This document shows positions 27,830-36,264 of a stretch of 64,000 bases of DNA, in pieces. A program made the position numbers and the translations under genes. The stretch is taken from positions 674,076-738,075 of the forward strand of contig NZ_VNHS01000003.1 of NCBI RefSeq assembly GCF_008124765.1, read 5' to 3'. The number at the start of each line of letters is the position of its first letter. Within the stretch, counting starts at the first letter, position 1. This DNA is from Paenibacillus methanolicus (GTDB taxonomy: Bacteria; Bacillota; Bacilli; Paenibacillales; Paenibacillaceae). The notes under the pieces were generated by a model. The model ran no database searches and was not told the origin of the DNA. It worked only from the letters and a program-made list of their open reading frames with translations.

Positions 27830-29362
27830 CTATGCTTCCCTGCTATAACGGAAGTAATCGAAATCCGCACACCCTCCGCTTCGTACGGATGCATAGTTAA
27901 ATAAACCGATCCGGTAGCCCATGAAGTGATCGAGCGTGTATTTCATCTCCAGCTGATCTCCGATCTGAATCCATGCCGCGCCATCCATGGAATAGTAGAA
28001 ACGGGCGATGTCGGTGTTGTTGCGGAAATTAAAATCGATCTTCAAATAAATCCGCTTGCCCGCAAAACGAACCTGCTCCGCCGTTTCTTCGCCGCCGTCG
28101 CCGCGGTTGACGCACATCTCCACGCAAGGGTCGCCGTTCGCCGCGATTCGGATCCCTACCGTTCCGAAACGATTCTGCATCGCGACCAGACCGGCGTAAT
28201 CGCCTGGCTTCATACGGGAGAAGTCCATGCGCGTACTGCCGCTGCAAGCTGGTCCCTCCGTGCGCTGGGTCAGCGTATTGCGGGCGAAGAGCACGCTGCT
28301 GGCTTGGCTCCCGGTCATCAGGCGCAGCCACCCCGGCCTTGCCGTCACGGACCAGAGCCGATTGTCCGGATTGTGGTTCCACTGCCAATTCAACGCCAAT
28401 CGATTGTCGTCATACTCGAATTCATCGCTAATCACGAGCGGCTTCGCGCCAGATCTTGGCAGCGGCGCGTCGAACGCCTCCGGCACCGCGCCGTCCCGTC
28501 CGAAAACCGGCCAATCCTCGATCCAGGACACCGGGACGACGCATGGAATCCTCCCGACCGCGCCGTGATCCTGGAACAGCACCGCATACCAAGTACTGTC
28601 CGGCGCATCCACGATCCCGCCTTGCGCGACGCCGTTGTTGAAATACCCCATGTCGTCATCGAGCACCACTTTGCGTTCGTAAGGACCCTGAAGCGCCCGA
28701 GATCGATAACAGATCTGTCTGCGCCGGCCGTTCCCGGTTCTTGGCCATTCAATAAAGAACAGATAATAGTAGCCATTCCGCTTATAAGCATGGCAGCCCT
28801 CGCAGCGCAGACCGATCCCGTCCCGCTCCGTCTCCAGCAGCTGCTGGTTAATGCCATCTTTCTTCAGCTCGGTGGCGTCCGACGTCAGCTCCACAATTCG
28901 AATATTGCCGTTGCCATGGAACACGAACACGCGGCCATCATCGAATAACAGGGCCGGATCATGGTGGAGACCTAAAATGACGGAGCGCTCCCATTGTCCG
29001 TGCTCGATATCGGTTGTCCGGTATATATAGAACCGGTTCATATCGAGACTGGAGAAACATACATAGAACGTGCCCTCATGCTCGCGCAGACTTGCGGCCC
29101 ACGCGCCTTTGCCATAGACGTATTGGCCATTGCGCAAATGATGGGCATCGTTGTCCTCAAGCGTCTCGTACACGTAATTGACAATCTCCCAGTCCATAAG
29201 GTTCTCCGACTTCATGATTGGGCATCCGGGCATCGAATGCATGCTCGTGCTGACCATATAGTAGGTCGTTCCCACTCGGATGACGCTGGGGTCCGGAACA
29301 TCCGCCCATATGACCGGGTTCCTGATGACGGTTCCGCTGACCTCGTTCGCCGTACTGTTCAT
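27830..29362 (-). CDS. GH43 beta-xylosidase/alpha-L-arabinofuranosidase with C-terminal beta-sandwich
   Basis: A 510-residue protein. The five-bladed GH43 propeller covers about 1-300 with the general-base aspartate in WADVPDPSVIR (near 23), the second aspartate in LHHDPALLFDDGR and the acid glutamate in RCEGCHAYK. Residues about 315-505 form the concanavalin-like C-terminal module found in GH43 xylosidases (FEYDDNRLALNWQWNHNPDN, YSMDGAAWIQIGD). No signal peptide: it should release xylose or arabinose from imported oligosaccharides. Its promoter carries the direct-repeat activator site also found before the GH5 gene. The exact specificity within GH43 cannot be fixed by eye. Confidence 0.9.
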   Translation of the reverse strand: MNSTANEVSGTVIRNPVIWADVPDPSVIRVGTTYYMVSTSMHSMPGCPIMKSENLMDWEIVNYVYETLEDNDAHHLRNGQYVYGKGAWAASLREHEGTFYVCFSSLDMNRFYIYRTTDIEHGQWERSVILGLHHDPALLFDDGRVFVFHGNGNIRIVELTSDATELKKDGINQQLLETERDGIGLRCEGCHAYKRNGYYYLFFIEWPRTGNGRRRQICYRSRALQGPYERKVVLDDDMGYFNNGVAQGGIVDAPDSTWYAVLFQDHGAVGRIPCVVPVSWIEDWPVFGRDGAVPEAFDAPLPRSGAKPLVISDEFEYDDNRLALNWQWNHNPDNRLWSVTARPGWLRLMTGSQASSVLFARNTLTQRTEGPACSGSTRMDFSRMKPGDYAGLVAMQNRFGTVGIRIAANGDPCVEMCVNRGDGGEETAEQVRFAGKRIYLKIDFNFRNNTDIARFYYSMDGAAWIQIGDQLEMKYTLDHFMGYRIGLFNYASVRSGGCADFDYFRYSREA

Positions 29363-29441
29363 CGTTCGTTCACTCCTTGCCTATGCATTGCTATTGGAAT
29401 TGATTTCATCGTTTTTTCATCTACTCGCCTTTGTTACGGAA

Positions 29442-29505
29442 ATTTTAGCTCTTACGCAGCCAGACAACAACCTGTCGAACCTTGTATAGTCACCTGGCAA
29501 TATAT
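29442..29505 (-). promoter_or_regulatory. Promoter with direct-repeat activator site, GH43 gene
   Basis: Minus strand: -35 TTGTTG (29470-29465), 17-base spacer, -10 TAAAAT (29447-29442). The plus-strand repeats ACAACCTGTCGAAC (29467) and CACCTGGCAAT (29491) are 22 bases apart and abut the -35, as AraC-type activators require. Confidence 0.6.
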
Positions 29506-29703
29506 AGAGCATGATTGGGCACGAACGTAAAAAAGCAGTCCCAGTCGGAACCGCCAATGTCAATTATAGACAACTTGCAACCACATCAAAGGCTTGATCG
29601 GAGTTAATCTTGCGCAAAGGTAAACGAAAATGAACCCGGCTTACTGATCGCCCGATGCAGGATGATGAGAAGCCTCAATGCCATATCGCCTTTATGGTTC
29701 AGC

Positions 29704-29890
29704 TTATACCCGCCGCGTACGCGATCTACGAACTTCTTCCGTCAGCTTTCCCAGCTCTGCCCTGATTTGCGGCAGAACGTGCTGCAGTTCGCCGCCTCTG
29801 CCAAGCAAATAATCCGTGGTACAGCCGAGGAAGTCGGCGAGCTTCGCCAACAGCGAGATATCCGGTAATGAATCTCCATTTTTGCTGAAG
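29704..29890 (-). pseudogene. C-terminal fragment of an XRE-family regulator
   Basis: A minus-strand frame ends at a TAA at 29704 and reads FSKNGDSLPDISLLAKLADF then LGCTTDYLLGR, the second half of a Cro/CI helix-turn-helix domain, followed by about 30 charged residues. The first half of the domain and any start are missing, so it is a remnant. The surrounding gap 29506-29703 shows no gene. Confidence 0.6.
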
Positions 29891-29964
29891 GTATGGAGGT
29901 GTGTTCAACCTCTCGACAGCTGGTTGCATTAGCCATACCGCCTGTTGAGCATGAAGGTTCCCGA

Positions 29965-30021
29965 TTACTCTTCGCCGAGATTCAGAGACTGGGCGATCCG
30001 GGTCTGCGACAAACGGAAATG
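29965..30021 (-). pseudogene. C-terminal remnant of an FtsX-like permease
   Basis: The minus-strand frame ending at TAA 29965 reads HFRLSQTRIAQSLNLGEE, nearly the same as the last residues of the permease at 22732 (RLSRTRIAQALKLGEE). Nothing upstream continues the frame, so only the tail survives. Confidence 0.6.
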
Positions 30022-30038
30022 AGATAATCGACAGATCG

Positions 30039-31128
30039 TCATCCCAGAAAAGCAGACAAAAACTCATAGTCCTCCCACAGTTCGCTGAACTCTTCCTGCT
30101 CGAGGAACATGTGCTTATATCTTAAGCGCAGGCCCCCGTTTCCTTTCACCTTCGTTTCGGCTAACCTAAGATGATGCAGCGCGGCGATCCTGTCCCGCTG
30201 CTCGACCCCATACACAGATCGCATAATAATAATGCGTGATCCCGGTGCCTTGGTTATGAAGCGCATATTCAAACAACGGCATTGCCTGCCTATAACGCTT
30301 CTCCCATATCAGACAAGCGCCGGTATCATGTGCCATATCGCAGACTTTCTCCAAAGCTGCTGAATCGTTTGTGTTGTTATACTTGTTGATCTCACGGATG
30401 ATAACCATCATCGCTTCATTCACCGTCTTTTCATAAGTCAACCAGTCGCCTAATGCGCTGGATAGCGCCAACCGATAAGACATCAAACGAACGAGAAAAT
30501 TCGTATACTCCGCCCATAATAGATCTTCGTGTATGATGCAGCTGAATCGTTCGATCTCTACATACGCCTCCGAGTGCTTGTTTGCATGGAAAATGAGAAG
30601 GCCTGTTGCCGTTTCAACATACAAGATGCGAGAATGACGATTTGCAGCGGTTGGCTCAACGCATTGAATAAGCTCGACATAAATGGTAAACCACGCGTCT
30701 GCCTGCCCTTCTTGTACCCAACCAATCGCTTGCGTGCTATCATGCATGACCTTCAGCCAATCGTCTGGCGGCATGTGTTTCTTTGCCCACTTTAGAAACC
30801 GCTTCTGTTCATCTATCATTGCCTTGTACTGTATTAATAGCGCGAGATTGTCGACAAGCTCCCAGTTCGCCCAGAATTGATCTTCCATCCGCTTCGACGC
30901 GTTGATATTCAAGAAGGCGCGCATTAAAGCCAAACGCTTATGCAAACCCTCGTCCCCCAAATATCCGAATATCCGATGTGCTAACCGGACACATTCGATC
31001 GTATAGTTGGTCTCCTCAAGCTCCTTATGGATCTGCTTACAAGCCGCTTTTAACAGCACTTCATGTAAAGCCGAAGGTTCAGTCTCCGTGGCAGTCATGA
31101 ATTCGTTAAACAGGAATTCTGCATGCAT
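30039..31128 (-). pseudogene. Helical (TPR-like) protein of unknown function, frameshifted near its end
   Basis: The frame starts at ATG 31128 behind a perfect AAAGGAGGT site (the longer frame from 31200 has no such site) and runs 320 residues to a stop at 30166. Before that stop, at a GGGG run near 30208, the reading continues much better in another frame (VEQRDRIAALHHLRLAETK through DYEFLSAFLG), ending at 30039. A single base change would restore a protein of about 360 residues. It is rich in helix-forming, tryptophan and tyrosine residues in repeat-like spacing, similar to TPR proteins, but I do not recognise the family. Whether the shift is real or a sequencing error cannot be decided here. 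Confidence 0.6.
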
Positions 31129-31154
31129 GCGCGGCACCTCCTTTATCCGTACGG

Positions 31155-31188
31155 AAACAAAAGGCCGCCGATCATGCCGGCAGCCTTT
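31155..31188 (-). terminator. Terminator after the GH43-CBM6 gene
   Basis: Minus-strand stem AAAGGCTGCCGG/CGGCGGCCTTT with a short loop, followed by TTGTTT. It lies 34 bases past the GH43 stop. Confidence 0.75.
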
Positions 31189-31221
31189 ACAAGATGTCAA
31201 GTTCTTTACTGTTCGTCCTTA

Positions 31222-32664
31222 CTAGCCAAACTGCCAATGCCCCAGCTTAAACAGCTTCGCGCCCGGCTCCCCTTTGAACACCAGGTACAAATCGCGTACG
31301 CCTTGGGCGCCCGTTACTTTGGTGTCCTCTTCCATCCACGCCGCATCGCTTGCGGCCGGTACGTCCAGCGTGCCGATCAGCTCCCCGTCCGCTTGATCCA
31401 GACGAAGCTCGATCGAGCCTCCCGCTTCGCTTAGGAAGGATGCTTGGAACGAGGAGGCGCCCGCCGCGCCGAAATTCACGCGGGACAACGCGATCCAGTC
31501 CCCGTTATCAATATCGGCCACGGCCTGCACGGAATTCGACGGGTCTCCGGCGCGAACAATCGATTCCGTCGTCACGCCCGCGCTCCAGGCCATCGTTGCC
31601 GCCGCTGCGCGGACGTACGGATCGAAATCCTTCGTCTGCCGGACGCCCTCATAATCCGCTTGAATCTCCAGGATCGCGCCGTCGTGGAAAACGACCTGAT
31701 TCAGATGCGTGGAACGATAGCCGTTCGATACGCCGAGCGCTTTCGATAACGTCTGGGCATGGTAGGCGATATACCAAGCGTCGCCGAACGAGAAGACGGC
31801 ATGGTGATTGTTGCCGCCGACGCCGAAGAAGCGCTCCGGATTTTTGAGGATCGAGCCGTGGTACGTCCAAGGGCCCATCGGATTATCGCTCGTCATGTAC
31901 GCGATTTCCCCTGCCGGCGGACTGCCTTCCGCGCGCTCGCCTTTGAAGAAGTTCGAGCAGTATGTATAGTAATAAGTCCCTCCGACTTTATTGATGCCCG
32001 CATCCTCGAACATATAAGGAGCCGGGATCGTTACGGCCTCGCCGACCACGCTGATCATATCGTCGCCGAGCCGCATGACGCGAGCCGTATCGGGCCGCTC
32101 GTCCTTTCCTTCGGGGACCCCGCCGCCAAAGTAAATATAGGCGCTCCCATCGTCATCCACCAGAACGGCAGGATCAAACAGCCACGTTACCGCTTCGACG
32201 CCCGGCGTCGATCTCAAGATTAACGCTTCGCCGAGCGGGTCGACCCATGGGCCGATCGGGCTGTCGCTCGTCAGCACGCCGATGCCGCTCGCATTGTTGG
32301 CGAAGTACAGGAAGAATCTATCCTTGCCTTCAATCACCTTGTGTGCCGCCGCCGGCGCCCACGATTGCGTCGCCCACTTCGCCGCCCCTTCCGGTCCGGC
32401 CGCAACGATGTTGCCATGATCGGTCCAGTTCACCAGATCGTCGGAGGAGATGACCCCGATTTTGTTGATATTGCCATAGGTATTGTCCTTCACGTTGCCA
32501 TCGGCATCATATTCCAGCACATCGTTCGTCATATACAGATAGACGCGTCCATCGAAGACCAATGCATAAGGGTCTGCACCGAATTTGTGGGACACGAGCG
32601 GGTTGCCGGCGTGCGGAATTTTGCCCACCGCTGCGGTGAAGGGGGTCGGATTGGCTTGATTCAT
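31222..32664 (-). CDS. GH43 arabinoxylan-active glycosidase with C-terminal CBM6-like domain
   Basis: A 480-residue protein. The propeller, about residues 20-335, has the base aspartate in KFGADPYALVFDG (near 31), the middle aspartate in LFDPAVLVDDDG and the acid glutamate in FEDAGINKVGG. Residues about 350-480 form a CBM6-like jelly roll (AAAATMAWSAGVTTE, GDWIALSRVNFG, DLYLVFKG). This layout is that of arabinoxylan arabinofuranohydrolases and beta-xylosidases of the XynD type. No signal peptide is seen, so cytosolic action on imported arabinoxylo-oligosaccharides is likely. It follows the response-regulator gene by 180 bases and may have its own promoter. Confidence 0.9.
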   Translation of the reverse strand: MNQANPTPFTAAVGKIPHAGNPLVSHKFGADPYALVFDGRVYLYMTNDVLEYDADGNVKDNTYGNINKIGVISSDDLVNWTDHGNIVAAGPEGAAKWATQSWAPAAAHKVIEGKDRFFLYFANNASGIGVLTSDSPIGPWVDPLGEALILRSTPGVEAVTWLFDPAVLVDDDGSAYIYFGGGVPEGKDERPDTARVMRLGDDMISVVGEAVTIPAPYMFEDAGINKVGGTYYYTYCSNFFKGERAEGSPPAGEIAYMTSDNPMGPWTYHGSILKNPERFFGVGGNNHHAVFSFGDAWYIAYHAQTLSKALGVSNGYRSTHLNQVVFHDGAILEIQADYEGVRQTKDFDPYVRAAAATMAWSAGVTTESIVRAGDPSNSVQAVADIDNGDWIALSRVNFGAAGASSFQASFLSEAGGSIELRLDQADGELIGTLDVPAASDAAWMEEDTKVTGAQGVRDLYLVFKGEPGAKLFKLGHWQFG

Positions 32665-32844
32665 GAATAAACTCCTCCTTATATATGTCTATTAACATGA
32701 GAAAACTTGGTTTAGAGAATAGGAAGACCCGCTTCCTCTTGCTCTTCCTTAAGACCGGGCAACGCTCCGTCTTATTAGCCGGGTAGGCCGCGAAGACGAC
32801 AGTCGGCATTGGTATGGTTCTGACCTGTCGTCCCCTTCCGCTTT

Positions 32845-34476
32845 CTAACCCGCATGGTACGAATCCCGGTATTCCTGCGGCGTCATCCCGGTCGCCTTCT
32901 TGAAGAACCGCGTGAAGGAATGCGCGGCTTCATAGCCCACGTAGACGGACACCTCGCGAACCTTCAGCTCGCTTGCCTTGAGCAGCTCCTTGGCTTGGCG
33001 AAGCCGACACTGATCGATATATTCCGATAAATTGATCCCCTTCTCCTGTTTAAAGAAACGGGATAGGTAGGACGGATTGAAGTAATTGATTTCGGCCAGC
33101 CGAACCAGGGACAAATCCTCGCTCAAATGCGCTTCGATGTATTGGCAGATCCGGTCGATCACCGAGGTCGCTTTTTCGGCTTCGTCCTGTTGCTTGAAGC
33201 TGAACAGGCGATCCGCAATCTGATTCAAATAATGAATCCCTTCCTTTAAAGACGGGTGCTCATCCAGACGCATCAGCTTGCCGTAATCCCCAAACTGCTC
33301 TTGCAGCCCGGAGCGGTTGATCGCGGACAGCAGCACGAGCGCAATGGAATAATAGGCTTCTACCGTTCGCTGCACATTCGCGCAGGGATGGAGCATGCAG
33401 CCTGTCATGTCCGCCAGCGTTTCGTAAAATCGCTCTCGCTTGCCGGCTTCCAGGTGCGCCGCCAGCACCTCCGCCTTCTGGGCAATCCGGCCGGTATCCT
33501 TCTGTTCGGAAGGCACCTCCCGCTCGATCCGATCGGTCGTAATCAGAGGCAGTCCGTCGGCCAGCTTCATCTGCTGCAGCTGGCGAAGGCGCTCGGCCTG
33601 CTTGGTGATCGAAGCCCATTCGCAGGACGAGCTGCCGATGATGAAGGTGATCGTCAGATTCAACGATTCTAAGCACGTCTCGGATATAAGCTCCAGCGTT
33701 CCTTGCAGATATCGGATCAGGTGGCCGTAGAACTTCTCTTCCGCTTCCTCGGAAGGCTGCAGCAGCCACAACAAATCCCCATGCTTGTCGACGATGCCGA
33801 TATGACGGGTCTGCCCCGAGAAATACGAATTCCAGATCATTCTCGCCTGGCTCACCATCTCGCTGCGTTCGGAATAGGTCGTCCCTTCCGGGTAGGCCAG
33901 CTGAGCGCTGACCATCGCGACCGGAAGCGTCGGCTCCAACGGCATGTTCAGCTTGCGAAATTCGTCCACGAGGACATCGCGGTCTTGGCAAAGCACATGG
34001 CTCTCCTGAAGCAGATGGCGGATATAGTCGCCTTGCGCCGCGAATTCCAGCGCGTACCGCTGCTCCAACGACTGCTCGACTAACGCGCTCATCTGCGTGC
34101 CGTGGTGAATCTCCCGGATGACGTCCTGCACGACCTCCGTGACTTTGCCATAGCCTTCCGTCTTGAGCAAATACCGGGCATTCTGCATTTGAATCGCTTG
34201 ATACGCGTAATCGAATTCGCTGTAGCCGGTCAGGAAGACGATCTTGCACCGTGGCCAGTACATCCGGATTTCTTCGGACAGCTCAAGGCCGCTCATGCCC
34301 GGCATGCTAATATCCGTCAGCACGATATCGATCCGGGTCCGCTGCAGCCACTGGAGCGCTTCTTTGCCGGAATAAGCTTTGCAGACGTCCAGTTTGTCCG
34401 GCATCAACTTGTGGAACACCTCGAATAGTCCATCCGTAATGATATCTTCATCATCGACGATGAGCAGCCTAAGCAA
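32845..34476 (-). CDS. AraC-type response regulator (YesN-like)
   Basis: A 543-residue regulator. The N-terminal receiver domain (1-120) has the acidic pair in IVDDED, the phospho-acceptor aspartate in VLTDISMPGMSG and the conserved lysine in LLKT. A long linker is followed by a double helix-turn-helix AraC domain at about 445-540 (LVRLAEINYFNPSYLSRFFK, YVGYEAAHSFTRFFKKATGM). It starts with TTG at 34476, overlapping the kinase stop by 8 bases. With the kinase it forms a YesM/YesN-type pair, which in Paenibacillus usually controls glycan uptake and hydrolase genes; the neighbouring GH43 genes are likely targets. Confidence 0.93.
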   Translation of the reverse strand: MLRLLIVDDEDIITDGLFEVFHKLMPDKLDVCKAYSGKEALQWLQRTRIDIVLTDISMPGMSGLELSEEIRMYWPRCKIVFLTGYSEFDYAYQAIQMQNARYLLKTEGYGKVTEVVQDVIREIHHGTQMSALVEQSLEQRYALEFAAQGDYIRHLLQESHVLCQDRDVLVDEFRKLNMPLEPTLPVAMVSAQLAYPEGTTYSERSEMVSQARMIWNSYFSGQTRHIGIVDKHGDLLWLLQPSEEAEEKFYGHLIRYLQGTLELISETCLESLNLTITFIIGSSSCEWASITKQAERLRQLQQMKLADGLPLITTDRIEREVPSEQKDTGRIAQKAEVLAAHLEAGKRERFYETLADMTGCMLHPCANVQRTVEAYYSIALVLLSAINRSGLQEQFGDYGKLMRLDEHPSLKEGIHYLNQIADRLFSFKQQDEAEKATSVIDRICQYIEAHLSEDLSLVRLAEINYFNPSYLSRFFKQEKGINLSEYIDQCRLRQAKELLKASELKVREVSVYVGYEAAHSFTRFFKKATGMTPQEYRDSYHAG

Positions 34477-36217
34477 TCCAATCCTCCTCCTTCGCCTTGA
34501 TTCGAATGACGACCTTTAACCCCTTAAGGTCGCTTCTGGATAGAAACAAACCGCTCTCTTCGCCATAGGTTAACGCGATTCGCCTGTGAATGTTGATCAT
34601 GCCCGTCATCTCGAACGATTCCGGCGTGCTGGACAGCCGCTTGCTTAACGCATCGATCCGGTCGTCGTCGAGGGCGACTCCGTTATTCTCCACGATGATG
34701 CGCGCCTCCGCTTCATCCAGCTCGAAGGTGACGCGAAGTTGGCCTTCGCCATCCATTTTCTCCAGGCTGTGCTCATAGGCATTCTCGATAATCGGCTGAA
34801 TGATGAGACGGGGCACCCGGATGTTCGCCATTTCGGCCGGCAGCTCGTCGAATCGGACCTTGATCCGCCTGGAGAACCGCAGCGTCTGAATATCGGTATA
34901 CATCCGGGAATGCTTGACTTCCTCGGACAACAGGACATTATCCTCGCTATTGCGCGTGATGAACCGGAAGTATTCGCCAAGCATATTCGTGAACAGCTCG
35001 ATCCGGTCCGTATCTCCGGTTCTGGCCAAGGAATTGAGAATGAAGAAGCTATTGTATAGGAAGTGCGGATTGATTTGCGACTGCAGTTGCTTGAGCTCCG
35101 CCTTCTGCATCATCAGCTTCTGCTTGAAATCCTGATCGATCAGCGCCTGCAATTTCTTCAGCATGTGGTTGAAGCGATGATACAAGTAGCCGAATTCATC
35201 TTTCTGTTCATGCTCGATCGGAATATCCAATGCACCTCCTTCCATTCGTCTGAAGCTTTGAACGAGAACCAGCAGCGGTTTATGTACGAAACGATATGTC
35301 GAATATGCATAAATGACGATCGCCACGAAAGACATAATGGCGAACAACCAGGCCCACGTCTCGAATTTGCTGAGCGGTCTGCCGACGGTTTCCTCCGGTA
35401 GGAAGGTCACGATGGATACGCCTAATTTATCGGAGTAGGCTCGGTTAAAGTGATAGACGCCGTCCTCCAGATCCAGCAATAAAGTACTGGCCTTGCCGTG
35501 CTCGACCGCCTTCAAATATTGCCGCATCAGCGCGTCTGCCTGCCGATCGCTTGCGAGCGTATAGCCTGCATTGTCGACAATGAGGAACGATCCGCTTTCC
35601 GGATACATGTTGAGCTGCGCGAGCGATTCCTTCAGCTTCTCCGGGTCCAGCTCGATCTGCACGATGAAGATTGGATCCTTATCGCGCTTACCGCTGTCTT
35701 TCGCCGCGCTGAGATGAAGCGCGTTATTCCAGACCAGCAGCCGGCTTTCTTTCTTGTCCAGCGCGCTTTTCAGATATCTGAAGCTCTCCTCGTCGAAATC
35801 GTTCACGTCATGGGCAGCCGAGACGGTCTTCCGAATGGTCTGTAGATGAATGAACACATCCTTGATATAAGGGCTGCTATTCTTGATGGAGGTCAGCCGG
35901 TGCTTCAAGTAATTCATGCCCGTCGTTCTTTCGATGCTGTCCATCATCTCCCACGTAATGGCGAGCTTGTTCAGGTCATTGTCCTGAAGCAGATCATACT
36001 GCTGGATCTCCAGCCATTCCATCTCGCGGTTGACGTCCTCCAAATAGTAATTCAGCTGCATCAGCGTCGCCCGCGATATCTCCTGGCTTGCATTCTTGTA
36101 GCTCCAGTTATACAAGTACACGCCTAATAGGATGATCGGCAGGATGACAATTAAGTAGGTTAGAACTAACCGGATGAAAATCGTATTGCGAAACGAATTA
36201 ACGGGGAATCTGAGCAA
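34469..36217 (-). CDS. Membrane sensor histidine kinase (YesM-like)
   Basis: A 582-residue kinase. I place the start at TTG 36217, with GGAGGC 6 bases upstream; a longer frame to 36334 overlaps the binding-protein gene and lacks a ribosome site. Transmembrane helices at about 15-35 and 290-310 flank an extracellular sensor domain, followed by a HAMP segment, the phospho-accepting histidine in QINPHFLYN, and an ATPase domain with IIENAYEHS and a C-terminal nucleotide region. This is the LytS/YesM class. It lies between the solute-binding protein gene and the response regulator gene, so the lipoprotein may present the sugar signal. Confidence 0.92.
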   Translation of the reverse strand: MLRFPVNSFRNTIFIRLVLTYLIVILPIILLGVYLYNWSYKNASQEISRATLMQLNYYLEDVNREMEWLEIQQYDLLQDNDLNKLAITWEMMDSIERTTGMNYLKHRLTSIKNSSPYIKDVFIHLQTIRKTVSAAHDVNDFDEESFRYLKSALDKKESRLLVWNNALHLSAAKDSGKRDKDPIFIVQIELDPEKLKESLAQLNMYPESGSFLIVDNAGYTLASDRQADALMRQYLKAVEHGKASTLLLDLEDGVYHFNRAYSDKLGVSIVTFLPEETVGRPLSKFETWAWLFAIMSFVAIVIYAYSTYRFVHKPLLVLVQSFRRMEGGALDIPIEHEQKDEFGYLYHRFNHMLKKLQALIDQDFKQKLMMQKAELKQLQSQINPHFLYNSFFILNSLARTGDTDRIELFTNMLGEYFRFITRNSEDNVLLSEEVKHSRMYTDIQTLRFSRRIKVRFDELPAEMANIRVPRLIIQPIIENAYEHSLEKMDGEGQLRVTFELDEAEARIIVENNGVALDDDRIDALSKRLSSTPESFEMTGMINIHRRIALTYGEESGLFLSRSDLKGLKVVIRIKAKEEDWIA

Positions 36218-36264
36218 GTAAACGCCTCCGTTGCTGCTTGATGCCTGGATGAGATTCTGATGAT

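Noticed and set aside
27926..28948. Open frame of 340 residues on the plus strand
   Set aside because: Antisense to the GH43 gene at 27830; histidine- and arginine-rich shadow.
32822..32832. GACCTGTCGTC as another activator half-site before the GH43-CBM6 gene
   Set aside because: There is no second half-site and no -35/-10 at the right distance.
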